From Hymenobacter nivis (GTDB lineage Bacteria > Bacteroidota > Bacteroidia > Cytophagales > Hymenobacteraceae): a stretch of 64,000 nucleotides of DNA. Both the position numbers and the translations under genes were made by a program. Positions within the stretch are counted from its first letter, which is position 1. Every line of letters starts with the position of its first letter. Below the pieces are notes generated by a model. The model ran no database searches. It was given only the letters and a program-made list of their open reading frames with translations, and was not told the origin of the DNA. Location of the stretch: positions 1,178,001 through 1,242,000 of the forward strand of contig NZ_CP029145.1 in NCBI RefSeq assembly GCF_003149515.1, read 5' to 3'. Shown in pieces: positions 50,691-59,585 of this stretch.

Positions 50691-51779
50691 GTCGCTGGTA
50701 AATAATCATCATTTTTTGCTTGTCGCGTTACCTTTGCTCGATGCTACACATATCGACTCTTCCCGACGAAGAAAAGCAAACGCTGGAAGCAGGCCATAAA
50801 AACGGCAACAAGGCCTATTTCCGCAACCGCTGCCAGTGCATTTTGCTCAGTGCCAGCGGTTTTGAGGCAAAAGAATTGGCGTTGATTTACACCACGCGAA
50901 CCCGCACCGTTTACGACTGGCTCCACCGCTACAAGCGGGACGGTTTTCTAGGGTTAAAAATCAAAGCGGATCGCGGGTTAAAAGCCCCGCTACAAGACCT
51001 GACGCTTGAGCAAGTCGCTGACATCAGAGAACAACTAAAAGAAAACCCGCAAAGTCTGCGGGAGGTTGCCGCGCTATTGAGCACGAAATTTGGTTTTACG
51101 ATGAGTAAATCAGCGCGCAAACAATATGTTAAAAAAAACTAAACTACACCTGGCACCGCTTACGGAACTGGCTCAACCCCAAGCAAGACGAGGTCGAATA
51201 TGCCCGTCTTGCCGCTGAACTGGAGGAGCGCTTGCAATGGGAAGACCAGCACTGTTTACAGGTCTATTTTGGGGACGAGAGTGGTTTTTGCCTCACGCCC
51301 TGCGTGCCCTACGGCTGGCAGCCCTGCGGGCAGTACCCGGCGACGGTGCCGCAGAAAAGCCAACGGCGAAACGTTTTTGGCCTTTTTTCGCGCAACAATG
51401 CGTTTGAAGGGCATGAAGCTTTCGGCCCCATGACGGAGGAACTACTGGTAGCCTGTCAGGGTGGCGATTTCGCCCCGAAAATAACGCAGAAAACGGTTGT
51501 GGTACTCGACAATGCGCGGTTTCATCACGCGGCGGTTGTGACGGCTAAAAGCGAAGAATGGCAAGCGCAAGCCCGCTACATCTGGTTTTTGCCCGCCTGC
51601 AGTCCACACTTGAATGCCATCGAAACGCTGTGGCGAAAAATCAAGTACGAATGGCTCAAACCGCCTCATTTCGCGAGTTGGCAAGTGCTCCATGAAGCGC
51701 TGGATGAAATATTGAATAATATAGGTACAAAATATACTCTGCAATTCACATGATTTTATGTCGATTATTTATGGCAGCC
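50691..51779 (+). mobile_element. IS630-family element 3 (about 1089 bp)
   Basis: Imperfect ends GTCGCTGGTAAATAATC and, inverted, GGCTGCCATAAATAATC are bounded by TA at 50689-50690 and 51780-51781. It contains a full two-frame transposase unrelated at close range to the other two copies. Boundaries are my inference from the short inverted repeat. Confidence 0.65.
50741..51753 (+). CDS. IS630-family transposase with A8 frameshift site
   Basis: First frame (50741-51142): helix-turn-helix domain (EEKQTLEAGHKNGNKAYFRNRCQCILLSASG, TRTRTVYDWLHRYKRDGF). An A8 run at 51131-51138 allows a -1 shift into the second frame, which continues LNYTWHRLRNWLNPKQDEVEYA and holds the DDE set: Asp in VYFGDESGF, Asp in VVVLDNARFHHA, Glu in NAIETLWRKIKYEW. 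Both parts look intact. Confidence 0.85.
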
Positions 51780-51851
51780 TACTTAGCAGTGCCTCCTTGG
51801 GTCGCTATATCATTTTAGGGGGCAAAAAATAGGGTTAAACAGCTCCTAGAG

Positions 51852-51957
51852 CAGTTTCCGGGTCAGGGTACAGCCTGGTTGCGGCCGGCCCGCCGGCTTT
51901 TTCAGCCGGCCGGCTGATTAGCCGGCGGATCAGGCCGGACACGGACCTGAAAACTGC
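51852..51957. repeat. Inverted-repeat element or terminator at the bcp 3' end
   Basis: GCAGTTTCCGGGTCAGG pairs imperfectly with the reverse complement ending at 51957 (about 13 of 17 bases), enclosing nested GC-rich palindromes (AGCCGGCCGGCT). It abuts the stop codon of the bcp gene and may act as its terminator. Confidence 0.4.
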
Positions 51958-51958
51958 G

Positions 51959-52414
51959 CTAGGCTGGCAGTTTGGCCAGCACGTCTTTGGTGCGGCGCAC
52001 GTGGTCGGTGGCTCCGCTCATGGAATTGAAGATGTACTGGATAATGCCTTCTTTGTCAATCACAAACGTGACGCGGCCGGGCAGCAGGCCCAGCAGGGCC
52101 CGGGGCACTTCGTAGAGCTTGCGCACGGCTCCGCCGGCGTCGGCTAGCAGCGGAAACGGCAAGCGGTGCTTTTGGGTAAACTTCTGGTGCGAGGCCTCGC
52201 TGTCGGAGCTGATGCCCACCACGTCGGCCCCCAGGTCCTGGAAGACCTCGTACTGGTCGCGGAACGAGCAGGCCTCGGCCGTACAGCCCGGCGTGTCGTC
52301 CTTCGGGTAGAAATAGAGTACCAAGTGCCGCCCGCGGCGGTCGGCCAAGTGAAACGGGGTGCCGTCGGTGGTGTTGAGCGTGAAATCGGGAGCGGTCTGG
52401 CCTACTTGCAACAT
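51959..52414 (-). CDS. bcp: Bcp-type peroxiredoxin (thiol peroxidase)
   Basis: 151 residues. The peroxidatic Cys is in FYPKDDTPGCTAEACSFRD, the Bcp/PrxQ motif with the resolving Cys five residues on. Thioredoxin fold with FTLNTTDGTPFHLADRRGRHLVLYFYP. Reduces hydroperoxides in the cytosol using thioredoxin. It starts 23 bases after the H-NOX gene, so the two form an operon. Confidence 0.95.
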   Translation of the reverse strand: MLQVGQTAPDFTLNTTDGTPFHLADRRGRHLVLYFYPKDDTPGCTAEACSFRDQYEVFQDLGADVVGISSDSEASHQKFTQKHRLPFPLLADAGGAVRKLYEVPRALLGLLPGRVTFVIDKEGIIQYIFNSMSGATDHVRRTKDVLAKLPA

Positions 52415-52437
52415 GGTTTTGAGGGTATTATGAAGAA

Positions 52438-52977
52438 TTAGTTACGCCGCACATGGATGCTGACCTGCTGGCCGTCGGCGCTGGTGATGGGCGTCACGGC
52501 AATGCGGTCGGCTTCGTCGTAGTACGCGGCCAGGCCGCGCACAATGCCCACTGCCAGGCCCCCCATACGCCGGGCCGACACGTAATCAATCTGCACCTCG
52601 TTGGCGTTCAGGCGCTTGACGGCCAGCACGGGCGGCGCGTTTTCGGCGTGCTCGCGCCGCACCTGGCGGTGCATGGTGTGCTCCGTGTGCTCCAGCATGT
52701 CGAGCGTGCGCCAGGCGGGGTCTACCAGTTTCTGGTACATGTACATGATGTCGGGCACGAGGTACTCGCCGAACCGCTCGTGCAGTTCGCCGGCCGATAC
52801 GCCGGCAGCGGCGGCGGCCTGGGCCACCAGCGCGTACAGGGTTTCGTCGGGGTACACGGCTTTGTGGTCGAAGGTGGCACCGCCGAGGCCAGCCAACTCC
52901 AAAAGGTTGACCCAGGTGCTGTGGTCGTACTGGGTCTGGATATAGCGTTTTAGAAGAATCAGGATGGTCCCGTGCAT
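52438..52977 (-). CDS. Stand-alone H-NOX (heme NO-binding) sensor
   Basis: 179 residues from the ATG at 52977 (MHGTILILLKRYIQTQYD). The H-NOX pattern is present: an N-terminal helical region (TWVNLLELAGL, DETLYALVAQAAAAAGVSAGELHERFGEYLV), a candidate proximal heme His (His100 or His103 in LEHTEHTMHRQV, followed by APP), and the Y-x-S-x-R heme propionate motif YVSAR (Tyr132, Ser134, Arg136). It senses NO or redox state. No kinase or cyclase is adjacent; its only operon partner is bcp. Confidence 0.9.
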   Translation of the reverse strand: MHGTILILLKRYIQTQYDHSTWVNLLELAGLGGATFDHKAVYPDETLYALVAQAAAAAGVSAGELHERFGEYLVPDIMYMYQKLVDPAWRTLDMLEHTEHTMHRQVRREHAENAPPVLAVKRLNANEVQIDYVSARRMGGLAVGIVRGLAAYYDEADRIAVTPITSADGQQVSIHVRRN

Positions 52978-53071
52978 GGCGGCTAAGGGGGTAAGGAACT
53001 GCGAAGCGGCGGCGGCCGCCCGTTCTGCGCAGTCAAACAAACCCGGCGCTGGTTCGTTCAGGGGGCCCAGC

Positions 53072-53107
53072 AAAACGGCCCCCGCGGTGCATCGCGGGGG
53101 CCGTTTT
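53072..53107. terminator. Strong hairpin between anti-sigma and H-NOX genes
   Basis: AAAACGGCCCCCGCG pairs perfectly with CGCGGGGGCCGTTTT around a 6-base loop. Placed just after the anti-sigma gene (minus strand, stop 53128) and before the H-NOX gene, it separates the two units. Confidence 0.9.
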
Positions 53108-53127
53108 CAGAACAATGTTCGGGGGCC

Positions 53128-54078
53128 CTATATGGTGCCCATGGCCCGGATGGGCATGGTGGGCGTGGCGCTGCCGCCCAGGGGCTCCAGCGTCACAGCG
53201 AAGGCCTGGGCGCTGGCAATATCCTTCATGCGCTCGAGGCGGTCACCAGTGGCGGCGGCGGGCGTCAGCACGCCAGCGTCCACGGGCTTGCCGTTGTTGA
53301 GGGCCCACAGCTGGTACTGGCGGCCGGCGGGCGCGGCAGGCAGGTTTTGTACGTCGACGTACACGCGGCTGGTTTTGGCATTGAACAGCACCCGGGCGCG
53401 GTCTTTGGGCGCGTCGGGGGTGCCAACCAGGGCCACGAAGTGAAACCCGGCGTCGCGCAGCACGGTATTCTGCTCGCGCACTTCCCCAAGCTTCTTTTCC
53501 ACCACCAAGGTGTTGGCGGCCAAGCGGTTCTGGGTTTCCTGCAAGGCCACCAGGGCGGTGTCGGCCCCTTGCCACTGCTGGTACAGGTAGCCGTTACCAA
53601 TCAGGCTCAGCAGCAGGGCCACCGAGGCGGCAATGGCCAAGCCCCGGCGGAACGCTGCGGGCGCTGCGGCACTGGTTATCGGACGCACGCCCGGCTCGGC
53701 GGCGGGCTGCGGGCGGGCCAGGGCGTCCACGTCGGCCCGGAGGCTGGCGGCGGGCGCTGGGGCCCCAGCGGCTACAGGAGCAGCAACGGCAACGGGCGCT
53801 TCAACGGGCGCTTCAGCGGGTACTTCAGCGGGTACTTCAGCGGGGGTAATTTGGGCCAGCACTTTGTTCAGCACCCGGCTGCGCATGGCGGCGGGTAACT
53901 CGCGGGATTGGGCTTCGGCGTAGTATTCGAGGGCGCGCTGGCCAGCGGCCAACTCTTGGGCCACGAGGGGGTGGCGGGTGGCTTCGGCTTCAACGGTGGC
54001 GCGCTCGGCGGGCGTAAGCAGGCCGAGGATGTACTGCTCTAGAATGCCGGATTCTGTATAGGCTTGAGGATCTTCCAC
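53128..54078 (-). CDS. RskA-type anti-sigma factor
   Basis: 316 residues. N-terminal cytosolic anti-sigma part (about 1-90: YTESGILEQYILGLLTPAERATVEAEATRHPLVAQEL), a low-complexity Pro/Ala/Glu linker (AEVPAEVPAEAPVEAPV), one membrane helix (GLAIAASVALLLSLIGNGYLY), then a coiled stretch and the periplasmic RskA domain (RVLFNAKTSRVYVDVQNLPAAPAGRQYQLWALNNGKPVDAGVL). It holds the ECF sigma factor encoded 7 bases upstream and probably releases it after regulated proteolysis. Confidence 0.9.
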   Translation of the reverse strand: MEDPQAYTESGILEQYILGLLTPAERATVEAEATRHPLVAQELAAGQRALEYYAEAQSRELPAAMRSRVLNKVLAQITPAEVPAEVPAEAPVEAPVAVAAPVAAGAPAPAASLRADVDALARPQPAAEPGVRPITSAAAPAAFRRGLAIAASVALLLSLIGNGYLYQQWQGADTALVALQETQNRLAANTLVVEKKLGEVREQNTVLRDAGFHFVALVGTPDAPKDRARVLFNAKTSRVYVDVQNLPAAPAGRQYQLWALNNGKPVDAGVLTPAAATGDRLERMKDIASAQAFAVTLEPLGGSATPTMPIRAMGTI

Positions 54079-54085
54079 GATAGGG

Positions 54086-54646
54086 TTAGCGTATCAGTTT
54101 ACCAAGGAGTTTAATGGCCGTGCGGGCCCGGGTTTTGACGGTACCCAGGGGCAGCTTCAATTCCTCGGCCACTTCGCTTTGGGTGTACCCTCCGAAGTAA
54201 AGCAAGTCGATAATTTGCCGCTGTTCTGGCACCAGGGTTTGCACAACTTCTCGCAGCCCAATGTGCTCGGGCCGAAAACTGTCGGCGGCGGGCATTCGCT
54301 GGGCAGCGAGGCTATCGTCGAGGCCCTGGGTGCGAGTACCTACGCGGTACTGGCGCGAGCGGATTTTGTCGATGGCCAAATTTCGGCAGATGTTCAGCAC
54401 CCAGGTGAACAGGCGGCCTTTTTCGGCGTCGTAGGCCGGAAAAGCGTTCCAGATTTTGACCAGCGCCTCCTGTAGTACGTCTTCGGCCGTGTCGTCGTCT
54501 TTCACGATGCGGGAGATGACGCCGAACAAGGCCGACGCGTAGCAGTCATAGAACTGCGTTAGGGCCGATTCGTCGCGGGCTTTGAGCCGGCGCACGAGGT
54601 CTTCCTCTGAGGCAGTGGGCAGGGAAATAGGTAGATTATCGGACAC
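54086..54646 (-). CDS. ECF sigma-70 factor (SigK-like)
   Basis: 186 residues from a GTG at 54646 (VSDNLPISLPTASEEDLVRRLKARDESALTQFYDCYA). A longer frame to 54820 reads through non-conserved sequence. Sigma region 2 is DDDTAEDVLQEALVKIWNAFPAYDAEKGRLFTWVLNICRNLAIDKIRS; region 4 is VPEQRQIIDLLYFGGYTQSEVAEELKLPLGTVKTRARTAIKLL. Partner of the downstream anti-sigma factor. Regulon unknown; the H-NOX/bcp operon is a candidate. Confidence 0.92.
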   Translation of the reverse strand: MSDNLPISLPTASEEDLVRRLKARDESALTQFYDCYASALFGVISRIVKDDDTAEDVLQEALVKIWNAFPAYDAEKGRLFTWVLNICRNLAIDKIRSRQYRVGTRTQGLDDSLAAQRMPAADSFRPEHIGLREVVQTLVPEQRQIIDLLYFGGYTQSEVAEELKLPLGTVKTRARTAIKLLGKLIR

Positions 54647-54813
54647 GGAAAAATGAGAAATGGCCTTGCGGAGCGGCGAGCCGCAAATGGGTGTGCGAAA
54701 ATAAGCCCGGGGCCCCGGACTAGCGGCCGGGCCGCCCGTAACCCCAGGGGCCCCAAAAGGGGTATAACGGATACTGGCCCCGCCCGTTGCCGGGGCCCGC
54801 GTTTCTCGCACCC

Positions 54814-56211
54814 ATGCCAATCGAATCGTATAACCCCTACACCGGCCGTGTGCTTAAGCGGTTCCGCCCGTTTTCGTGGGCCAAAACCGCGCGCATCCTC
54901 GGCCAGGCCCACGCCGCGGCCGCCACCTGGCCCGCCACCACATTTGCCCACCGCGCCGAGGTACTGCGCCGCGCCGGGGCCCTGCTGCGGGAGCGCGCGC
55001 CCGAGCTGGCCCGCCTCATGGCCCTGGAAATGGGCAAGCCCGTGGCCGACGGCCGCGCCGAGGCCCTGAAGTGCGCCACCTGCTGCGACTACTACGCCGA
55101 CCACGCCGAAGAATTTCTGGCCGACGAGCCGGTGGCCACCAACGCCGGGCGCAGCTTCATCAGCCACCAGCCGCTGGGTGTGGTGCTGGCCGTCATGCCC
55201 TGGAATTTCCCCTTCTGGCAGGTGGTGCGCTTCGCCGCGCCGGCCCTGATGGCCGGCAACGTGGGCCTGCTCAAGCACGCCTCCAACGTGCCGCAGTGCG
55301 CGCTGGCGCTGGAAAAAATCTTCCACGACGCGGGCCTGCCGCCGGCCTGCTTCCGCGCGCTGCTCATCGGGTCGGACCTAATTGAGCCGCTGCTTGCCGA
55401 CGACCGGGTGCGGGCCGTGACGCTGACGGGCTCGGAGCCGGCCGGGGCCGCCGTGGCCGCCGCCGCGGGCCGCTACATCAAGAAAACCGTACTGGAGCTA
55501 GGCGGCTCCGACCCGTTCATCGTGCTGGCCGATGCCGACCTGGCCCTGGCGGCCAAGACGGCCGCCCAGGCCCGGATGCTCAACGCTGGCCAGAGTTGCA
55601 TCGCCGCCAAGCGCTTCATCGTGGAAAAGCCCATCCTGAAGGAGTTCGTGGCCCAGCTCATCACCCACTTGCTGGCCCTGCGCACCGGCGACCCGCTGGC
55701 CGAAGACACCCAGTACGGCCCCATGGCCCGCCCCGACCTAGCCGACGAGCTGGCCCAGCAAGTAGCCGACTCGGTGGCCCAGGGGGCCCGCCTGGCCCTG
55801 GCCGGCGGCCAGGAGCGACCGGGTACCGCCCTGTTTCGGCCGGTGGTGCTCACCCACGTGCGGCCCGGCCAGCGCGCCTACCACGAGGAGTTTTTCGGGC
55901 CCGTGGCTCTCGTGCTCGAAGCCAAGGATGCCGCCGATGCCGTGCGCCTGGCCAACGATTCGCGCTTCGGCCTGGGGGCCTCGGTCTGGACGAAGGACCT
56001 GGCCAAGGGCGAGGCCCTGGCCCGGCAAATCGAGGCCGGCGCCGTGTTCGTCAACAGCCTGGTGAAATCCATGCCCGAGCTGCCCTTCGGCGGCATCAAA
56101 AAATCGGGCTACGGCCGCGAGCTTTCCCGCCTGGGCATCCGCGAGTTCGTCAACCAGAAATCGGTGTGGATTGGCAAAGCCGCCGCGCCGGCCGATGCGA
56201 AAACGGAGTAA
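54814..56211 (+). CDS. NAD(P)-dependent succinate-semialdehyde dehydrogenase-like enzyme
   Basis: 465 residues from the ATG at 54814 (MPIESYNPYTGRVLKRF). ALDH motifs: MPWNFPFWQV, catalytic Glu in LELGGSDPFIVL, catalytic Cys in NAGQSCIAAKRFIVE, EEFFGPVALV, and C-terminal LPFGGIKKSGYGREL. The close match to the SSADH/GabD-like short form suggests oxidation of succinate semialdehyde to succinate. Divergent from the sigma factor gene. Confidence 0.92.
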   Translation: MPIESYNPYTGRVLKRFRPFSWAKTARILGQAHAAAATWPATTFAHRAEVLRRAGALLRERAPELARLMALEMGKPVADGRAEALKCATCCDYYADHAEEFLADEPVATNAGRSFISHQPLGVVLAVMPWNFPFWQVVRFAAPALMAGNVGLLKHASNVPQCALALEKIFHDAGLPPACFRALLIGSDLIEPLLADDRVRAVTLTGSEPAGAAVAAAAGRYIKKTVLELGGSDPFIVLADADLALAAKTAAQARMLNAGQSCIAAKRFIVEKPILKEFVAQLITHLLALRTGDPLAEDTQYGPMARPDLADELAQQVADSVAQGARLALAGGQERPGTALFRPVVLTHVRPGQRAYHEEFFGPVALVLEAKDAADAVRLANDSRFGLGASVWTKDLAKGEALARQIEAGAVFVNSLVKSMPELPFGGIKKSGYGRELSRLGIREFVNQKSVWIGKAAAPADAKTE

Positions 56212-56332
56212 TTGAGTGTAGTGCGAACTTTAGCTGCGCTGACCTTCGGTTATAGTTCGCATCGCTCTCTTCGTCCTACCGATTAATCGTTGAAAAGCTG
56301 TTTGACTTGGTATTCTGGCTCCTAAAACGGGT

Positions 56333-56358
56333 GTAGAGACGCATCCTTGCGTCTCTAC
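56333..56358. terminator. Perfect hairpin between convergent genes
   Basis: GTAGAGACGCA and TGCGTCTCTAC with a TCCT loop, an 11-bp perfect stem between the ALDH gene and the convergent YdcF gene. It resembles a dispersed repeat and could end transcription from both sides. Confidence 0.6.
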
Positions 56359-56424
56359 AGCGTCTGCCGGTAATTATTCAGCGACCGTTCAAGCGCGCGG
56401 ACTTGCAGGGTTTACGCTACCGTC

Positions 56425-57192
56425 TCAGCACCAGCCGCGGGCCTTGTACACGGCCCAGCCGGCCATTTCGTGCAGCAGCAGGCTCCACTGCTCCAGGGCT
56501 TCGGGGGTGGGCAGCAGCCAGTAATCGGGGGTGAAGGCGCGGCTACTGGCCTGGAAGCCGGCCGGGAAGGCAACGACGGCCAGCCCCGCCTTGGCAAAGC
56601 AGCCCGCGGCCCGGCGCATATGAAACGCCGACGTGACGAGCACCAGCGTGTCGACGCCCGGGTGGTGGGCCAGTAGCTGCTTGGTGAACTGGGCGTTTTC
56701 GTGGGTGTTGCGGCTGCGTTGTTCCAGCCAGATATCGGCGGGCGGCACAGCGGCCAGGCGCAGCAGCGTGGCCAGGTGGCGTGCCTCGCTGCCGGCCTGG
56801 GGCCCCACCGCCCCCGAGCCACCCGACACGATGATGCGCCGCACCCGCCCGGCGCGGTACAGCCACAGGGCGTTGGTGAGGCGGTCGGCCCCGGCGTGCA
56901 GGTACACACGGTCGGCGGGCTGGCGGCCGTCATCGGTGATGCCGCCGAGCAGCACGGCCGCGTCGGCGCGGGGCGGCAGGGCGGCCAGCGGCACGGCGGG
57001 ACGCTCCCAGGCGCGCAGGGCCTCGTTGGCCAGGCCCGGGTTGGTGCCCACCAGGGCCAGCAGGGCGGCGGCGCGCAGCCACTGCCGCTGCCGGTGGGGC
57101 TGCCGCGCCACCAGGGCCCCCAGCAGCAGGGCCACCAGCCACACGGTGGGCAGCAGGGCGGCGTCCAGGATTTTAGAAAGCAGAAAGAACAT
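56425..57192 (-). CDS. YdcF/DUF218-family membrane protein
   Basis: 255 residues from the ATG at 57192 (MFFLLSKILDAALLPTVWLVALLLGALVA, two hydrophobic segments). The DUF218 core is DAAVLLGGITDDG, YRAGRVRRIIVSGGSGAVG, WLEQRSRNTHENAQFT and VDTLVLVTSAFHMRRAAGCF. The conserved acidic and Ser/His residues of the ElyC/SanA/YdcF group are present. Members affect envelope polymer synthesis, but the reaction is not settled. Confidence 0.88.
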   Translation of the reverse strand: MFFLLSKILDAALLPTVWLVALLLGALVARQPHRQRQWLRAAALLALVGTNPGLANEALRAWERPAVPLAALPPRADAAVLLGGITDDGRQPADRVYLHAGADRLTNALWLYRAGRVRRIIVSGGSGAVGPQAGSEARHLATLLRLAAVPPADIWLEQRSRNTHENAQFTKQLLAHHPGVDTLVLVTSAFHMRRAAGCFAKAGLAVVAFPAGFQASSRAFTPDYWLLPTPEALEQWSLLLHEMAGWAVYKARGWC

Positions 57193-57232
57193 GGCGCAAC
57201 GGGAAAAAGCCGGACCCCGGAGCCCAGCGCGC

Positions 57233-57266
57233 AAACGCCCGACCGCTGGGCAGCGGCCGGGCGTTT
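57233..57266. terminator. Hairpin between the thioredoxin-like and YdcF genes
   Basis: AAACGCCCGACCGCTG pairs with CAGCGGCCGGGCGTTT with one mismatch. On the minus strand it follows the thioredoxin-like gene and ends in a short T-run. Confidence 0.75.
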
Positions 57267-57301
57267 CGCAGGAAAAACAAAACCAGAACGAAGCCCCCGC
57301 C

Positions 57302-57658
57302 CTACGCCTTGATAGGCGCGAAAGCACGTAGGCGGTCGAGCTGGGCGCGCACATCCGCCACCTCAGTCAGGGCGGCGCACTCGAGCAGGCGGCCCTGGCA
57401 GTAGCTCACGAAAAAGGGGGTTGCCTTGTCCCGCATCAGCTTTTTGGCCACCGGATTTTCGTCCGAGTTGAGCTTCAGAAACAGAATGGACTGGTATTCT
57501 TCTTCGTCGACGAACTTGGCGAACGGCGGGGCCAAAGCGCTGCACACGGCGCAGTTTTCCGACGTGAACTTGGCAAATACCTTGAGGTTCTCGTGGATCA
57601 GGTAGCGCAGCTGCTCGTCGTTGGCGTGATGCACATGCTGGCGGTGGGCTTCGGTCAT
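57302..57658 (-). CDS. Thioredoxin-family protein
   Basis: 118 residues from the ATG at 57658 (MTEAHRQHVHHANDEQLRYLI). The thioredoxin fold shows FAKFTSENCAVCSALAPPFAKF (redox pair CAVC), ILFLKLNSDENPVAKKLM and TPFFVSYCQG, where the cis-Pro is in ATPFF. No signal peptide, so cytosolic. Its CAVC centre differs from the usual CGPC, so redox potential and partners may differ. Confidence 0.85.
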   Translation of the reverse strand: MTEAHRQHVHHANDEQLRYLIHENLKVFAKFTSENCAVCSALAPPFAKFVDEEEYQSILFLKLNSDENPVAKKLMRDKATPFFVSYCQGRLLECAALTEVADVRAQLDRLRAFAPIKA

Positions 57659-57718
57659 TGGGGAGAAATGGCGGGGCAAACAAACGGTGGCGCGCAACAC
57701 GCGCGCGGTTCCCATACC

Positions 57719-59473
57719 CTATTTGCGCAGCATAAGTTCGCGGATGTAGCGCACCGGGGCGCTGCCATAGCTCAAAAACTGCTCGTGGAAATTCTTGAGG
57801 TCAAACGCCTTGCCGCGTTGCTGTTTCAGCTCGGCGCGCAGGGCATAAATTTCGGTGTAGCCCGCGAAGTAGCTGCTCAGCTGCACCTGGCTGAGGGTGG
57901 CGCGCAGCCACTTGCCCTCGGCCTCGGCCTGCTCCTGGAAGCCCTCGCGCTCGAGCAGCGCCACGGCGTCTTTCTCGGCTATGTTGTCTACCTGCACGGC
58001 GTGGTCGAGGATGGTGTTGAGCGTCACGCGCAGGTTCCACTTGTCCCAGAGGAGCCACATTTCGTCGGTGTTCTGGCCATAGCCCTGCTCCAGCATCATG
58101 CGCTCGGCGTACACGGCCCAGCCCTCGATCATGGCCCCGTTGCCAAAAATACTCTTCACCAGCGAGGGCGAGCGGTTGGCGTACACAAGCTGCGTGTAGT
58201 GCCCCGGAATGGCCTCGTGGATGTTGAGGATTTGCAGCGTGTAGTTGTTGTACTCGCGCAGATAGCTCTCGGCCTGGGCCGCCGTCCAGGTGCTCGGAAT
58301 GGGCTCCACGTTGTAATAGGTATCGGCGCCCTTGTCGTAGGGCCCCGGGGCCGACACGCTGGCCCCCGCCCCACTGCCGCGCATATACAGCGGCGTTTCG
58401 CGCACCACCAGCGGCTTGCTGGGGTCCTGGGTCAGCAGCTTGTGGTCGTTCACGAAGGCCACCAGCGTCGGAATCTGCTGCTTCACGGCGGCCACGAAGC
58501 CGTTGCGCGGGGCGTGCTTCAACGTGAGCTGGTCGATGACGGCGCGGATGAGCTGGAGCGTGTCGGTGGGCACGGACTTGCCGGGCAAGTACTTGGGATA
58601 CAGGCGAGCAGCGCGGCGGCCCATGTCGTGCAGCAGCTCGGTTTTGTGGGCCAGCGCCTGCCGGTACACCTCGTCGGCCGAGTAGCGCGACTGAATGTTG
58701 TAGGCAAACTTGCGGTCGAACAGGACCTTGCCGATGCGGAACGAGCGGAAATTACGGGCCCCCAGCACGTCGGTTTTCAGGAAGGCCAGGTAGCTCTGGA
58801 TGGACAGGCGCGCCGTGGCCAGGCGGTCGGCAAATACCTTTTTCTCCCGCGCGCTCAGGCCCGAGCCGCGCACCGAGTCGGTGAGGGCAGTGCCCAGCAC
58901 GGCCAGGCCGCCCTCGTTCTGCTTGATGGCCAGGCGGGTGTGCTCTTGGGTGGGGCGGCGCAGGTTGTTCTCGGCGGCGGCGTAGTAGGCCGGGGCCTGG
59001 GCCAGCTGGTCGGAGATGTTGCGCAGGCGGCGGTCGAGCCGGAAGTGGCGGCCGTTGAGCAAGTCGCCGATGCCGGCGCCCAGGTTGTAGGCGGCCGGGT
59101 TCCACTGCCAGCTGCGCAGCGTGTCGGCTTCCCAGCGGCTGGCGTGCAGGTAGTTGGCCAGCAGGTGATGGTCAATCTGGTTGCCGGGGGCCAGGCTATC
59201 GAGCGGGAAAGTGGCCAGCGCCTTCAGGTTTTTTTCGCCGAACGCCGCCGCCTGGTGCCGCTGCAGCGAGTCGGGAATTACCAGCAGCGAGTCGTACTTG
59301 TGGTAGCCCACGCTGGAGGCAAAGCCGGGGTCTTCGCGCCATAAATCATCAATGAACCGGGTTTTAAAGGTTTCGAAGCGCGCATCGGCCGAGGCCCGGG
59401 CGGCGGGCTTATCAGCCGGGTGGCAGGCGGGCAGGGCCCCCAGCAGGGGCAGCAGCAGGTAGCGGAGTTTCAT
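57719..59473 (-). CDS. DUF885-family lipoprotein, probable metallopeptidase
   Basis: 584 residues from the ATG at 59473 (MKLRYLLLPLLGALPAC, lipobox). DUF885 landmarks: DPGFASSVGYHKYDSLL near the N-terminus, HEAIPGHYTQLVYANRS (HExxxGH metal site) and MIEGWAVYAERMMLEQGYG with a further Glu ligand. The family acts as periplasmic metallopeptidases or similar hydrolases. Monocistronic, divergent from the restriction-modification gene 112 bases away. Confidence 0.88.
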   Translation of the reverse strand: MKLRYLLLPLLGALPACHPADKPAARASADARFETFKTRFIDDLWREDPGFASSVGYHKYDSLLVIPDSLQRHQAAAFGEKNLKALATFPLDSLAPGNQIDHHLLANYLHASRWEADTLRSWQWNPAAYNLGAGIGDLLNGRHFRLDRRLRNISDQLAQAPAYYAAAENNLRRPTQEHTRLAIKQNEGGLAVLGTALTDSVRGSGLSAREKKVFADRLATARLSIQSYLAFLKTDVLGARNFRSFRIGKVLFDRKFAYNIQSRYSADEVYRQALAHKTELLHDMGRRAARLYPKYLPGKSVPTDTLQLIRAVIDQLTLKHAPRNGFVAAVKQQIPTLVAFVNDHKLLTQDPSKPLVVRETPLYMRGSGAGASVSAPGPYDKGADTYYNVEPIPSTWTAAQAESYLREYNNYTLQILNIHEAIPGHYTQLVYANRSPSLVKSIFGNGAMIEGWAVYAERMMLEQGYGQNTDEMWLLWDKWNLRVTLNTILDHAVQVDNIAEKDAVALLEREGFQEQAEAEGKWLRATLSQVQLSSYFAGYTEIYALRAELKQQRGKAFDLKNFHEQFLSYGSAPVRYIRELMLRK

Positions 59474-59585
59474 GGGCGGAGTGATAATGAGCAGTAGGAA
59501 CCCCAAAGGAACGGCCAGGGCGGGATAGTTGCGGGGCGGGGCCCCGGCCGAGCGAAGGAAAGCGCCAGCCCCTACTTTCGTCTTC

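Noticed and set aside
57593..59344. 583-codon plus-strand frame opposite the DUF885 gene
   Set aside because: No family resemblance; the minus strand has the lipobox and HEAIPGH site.
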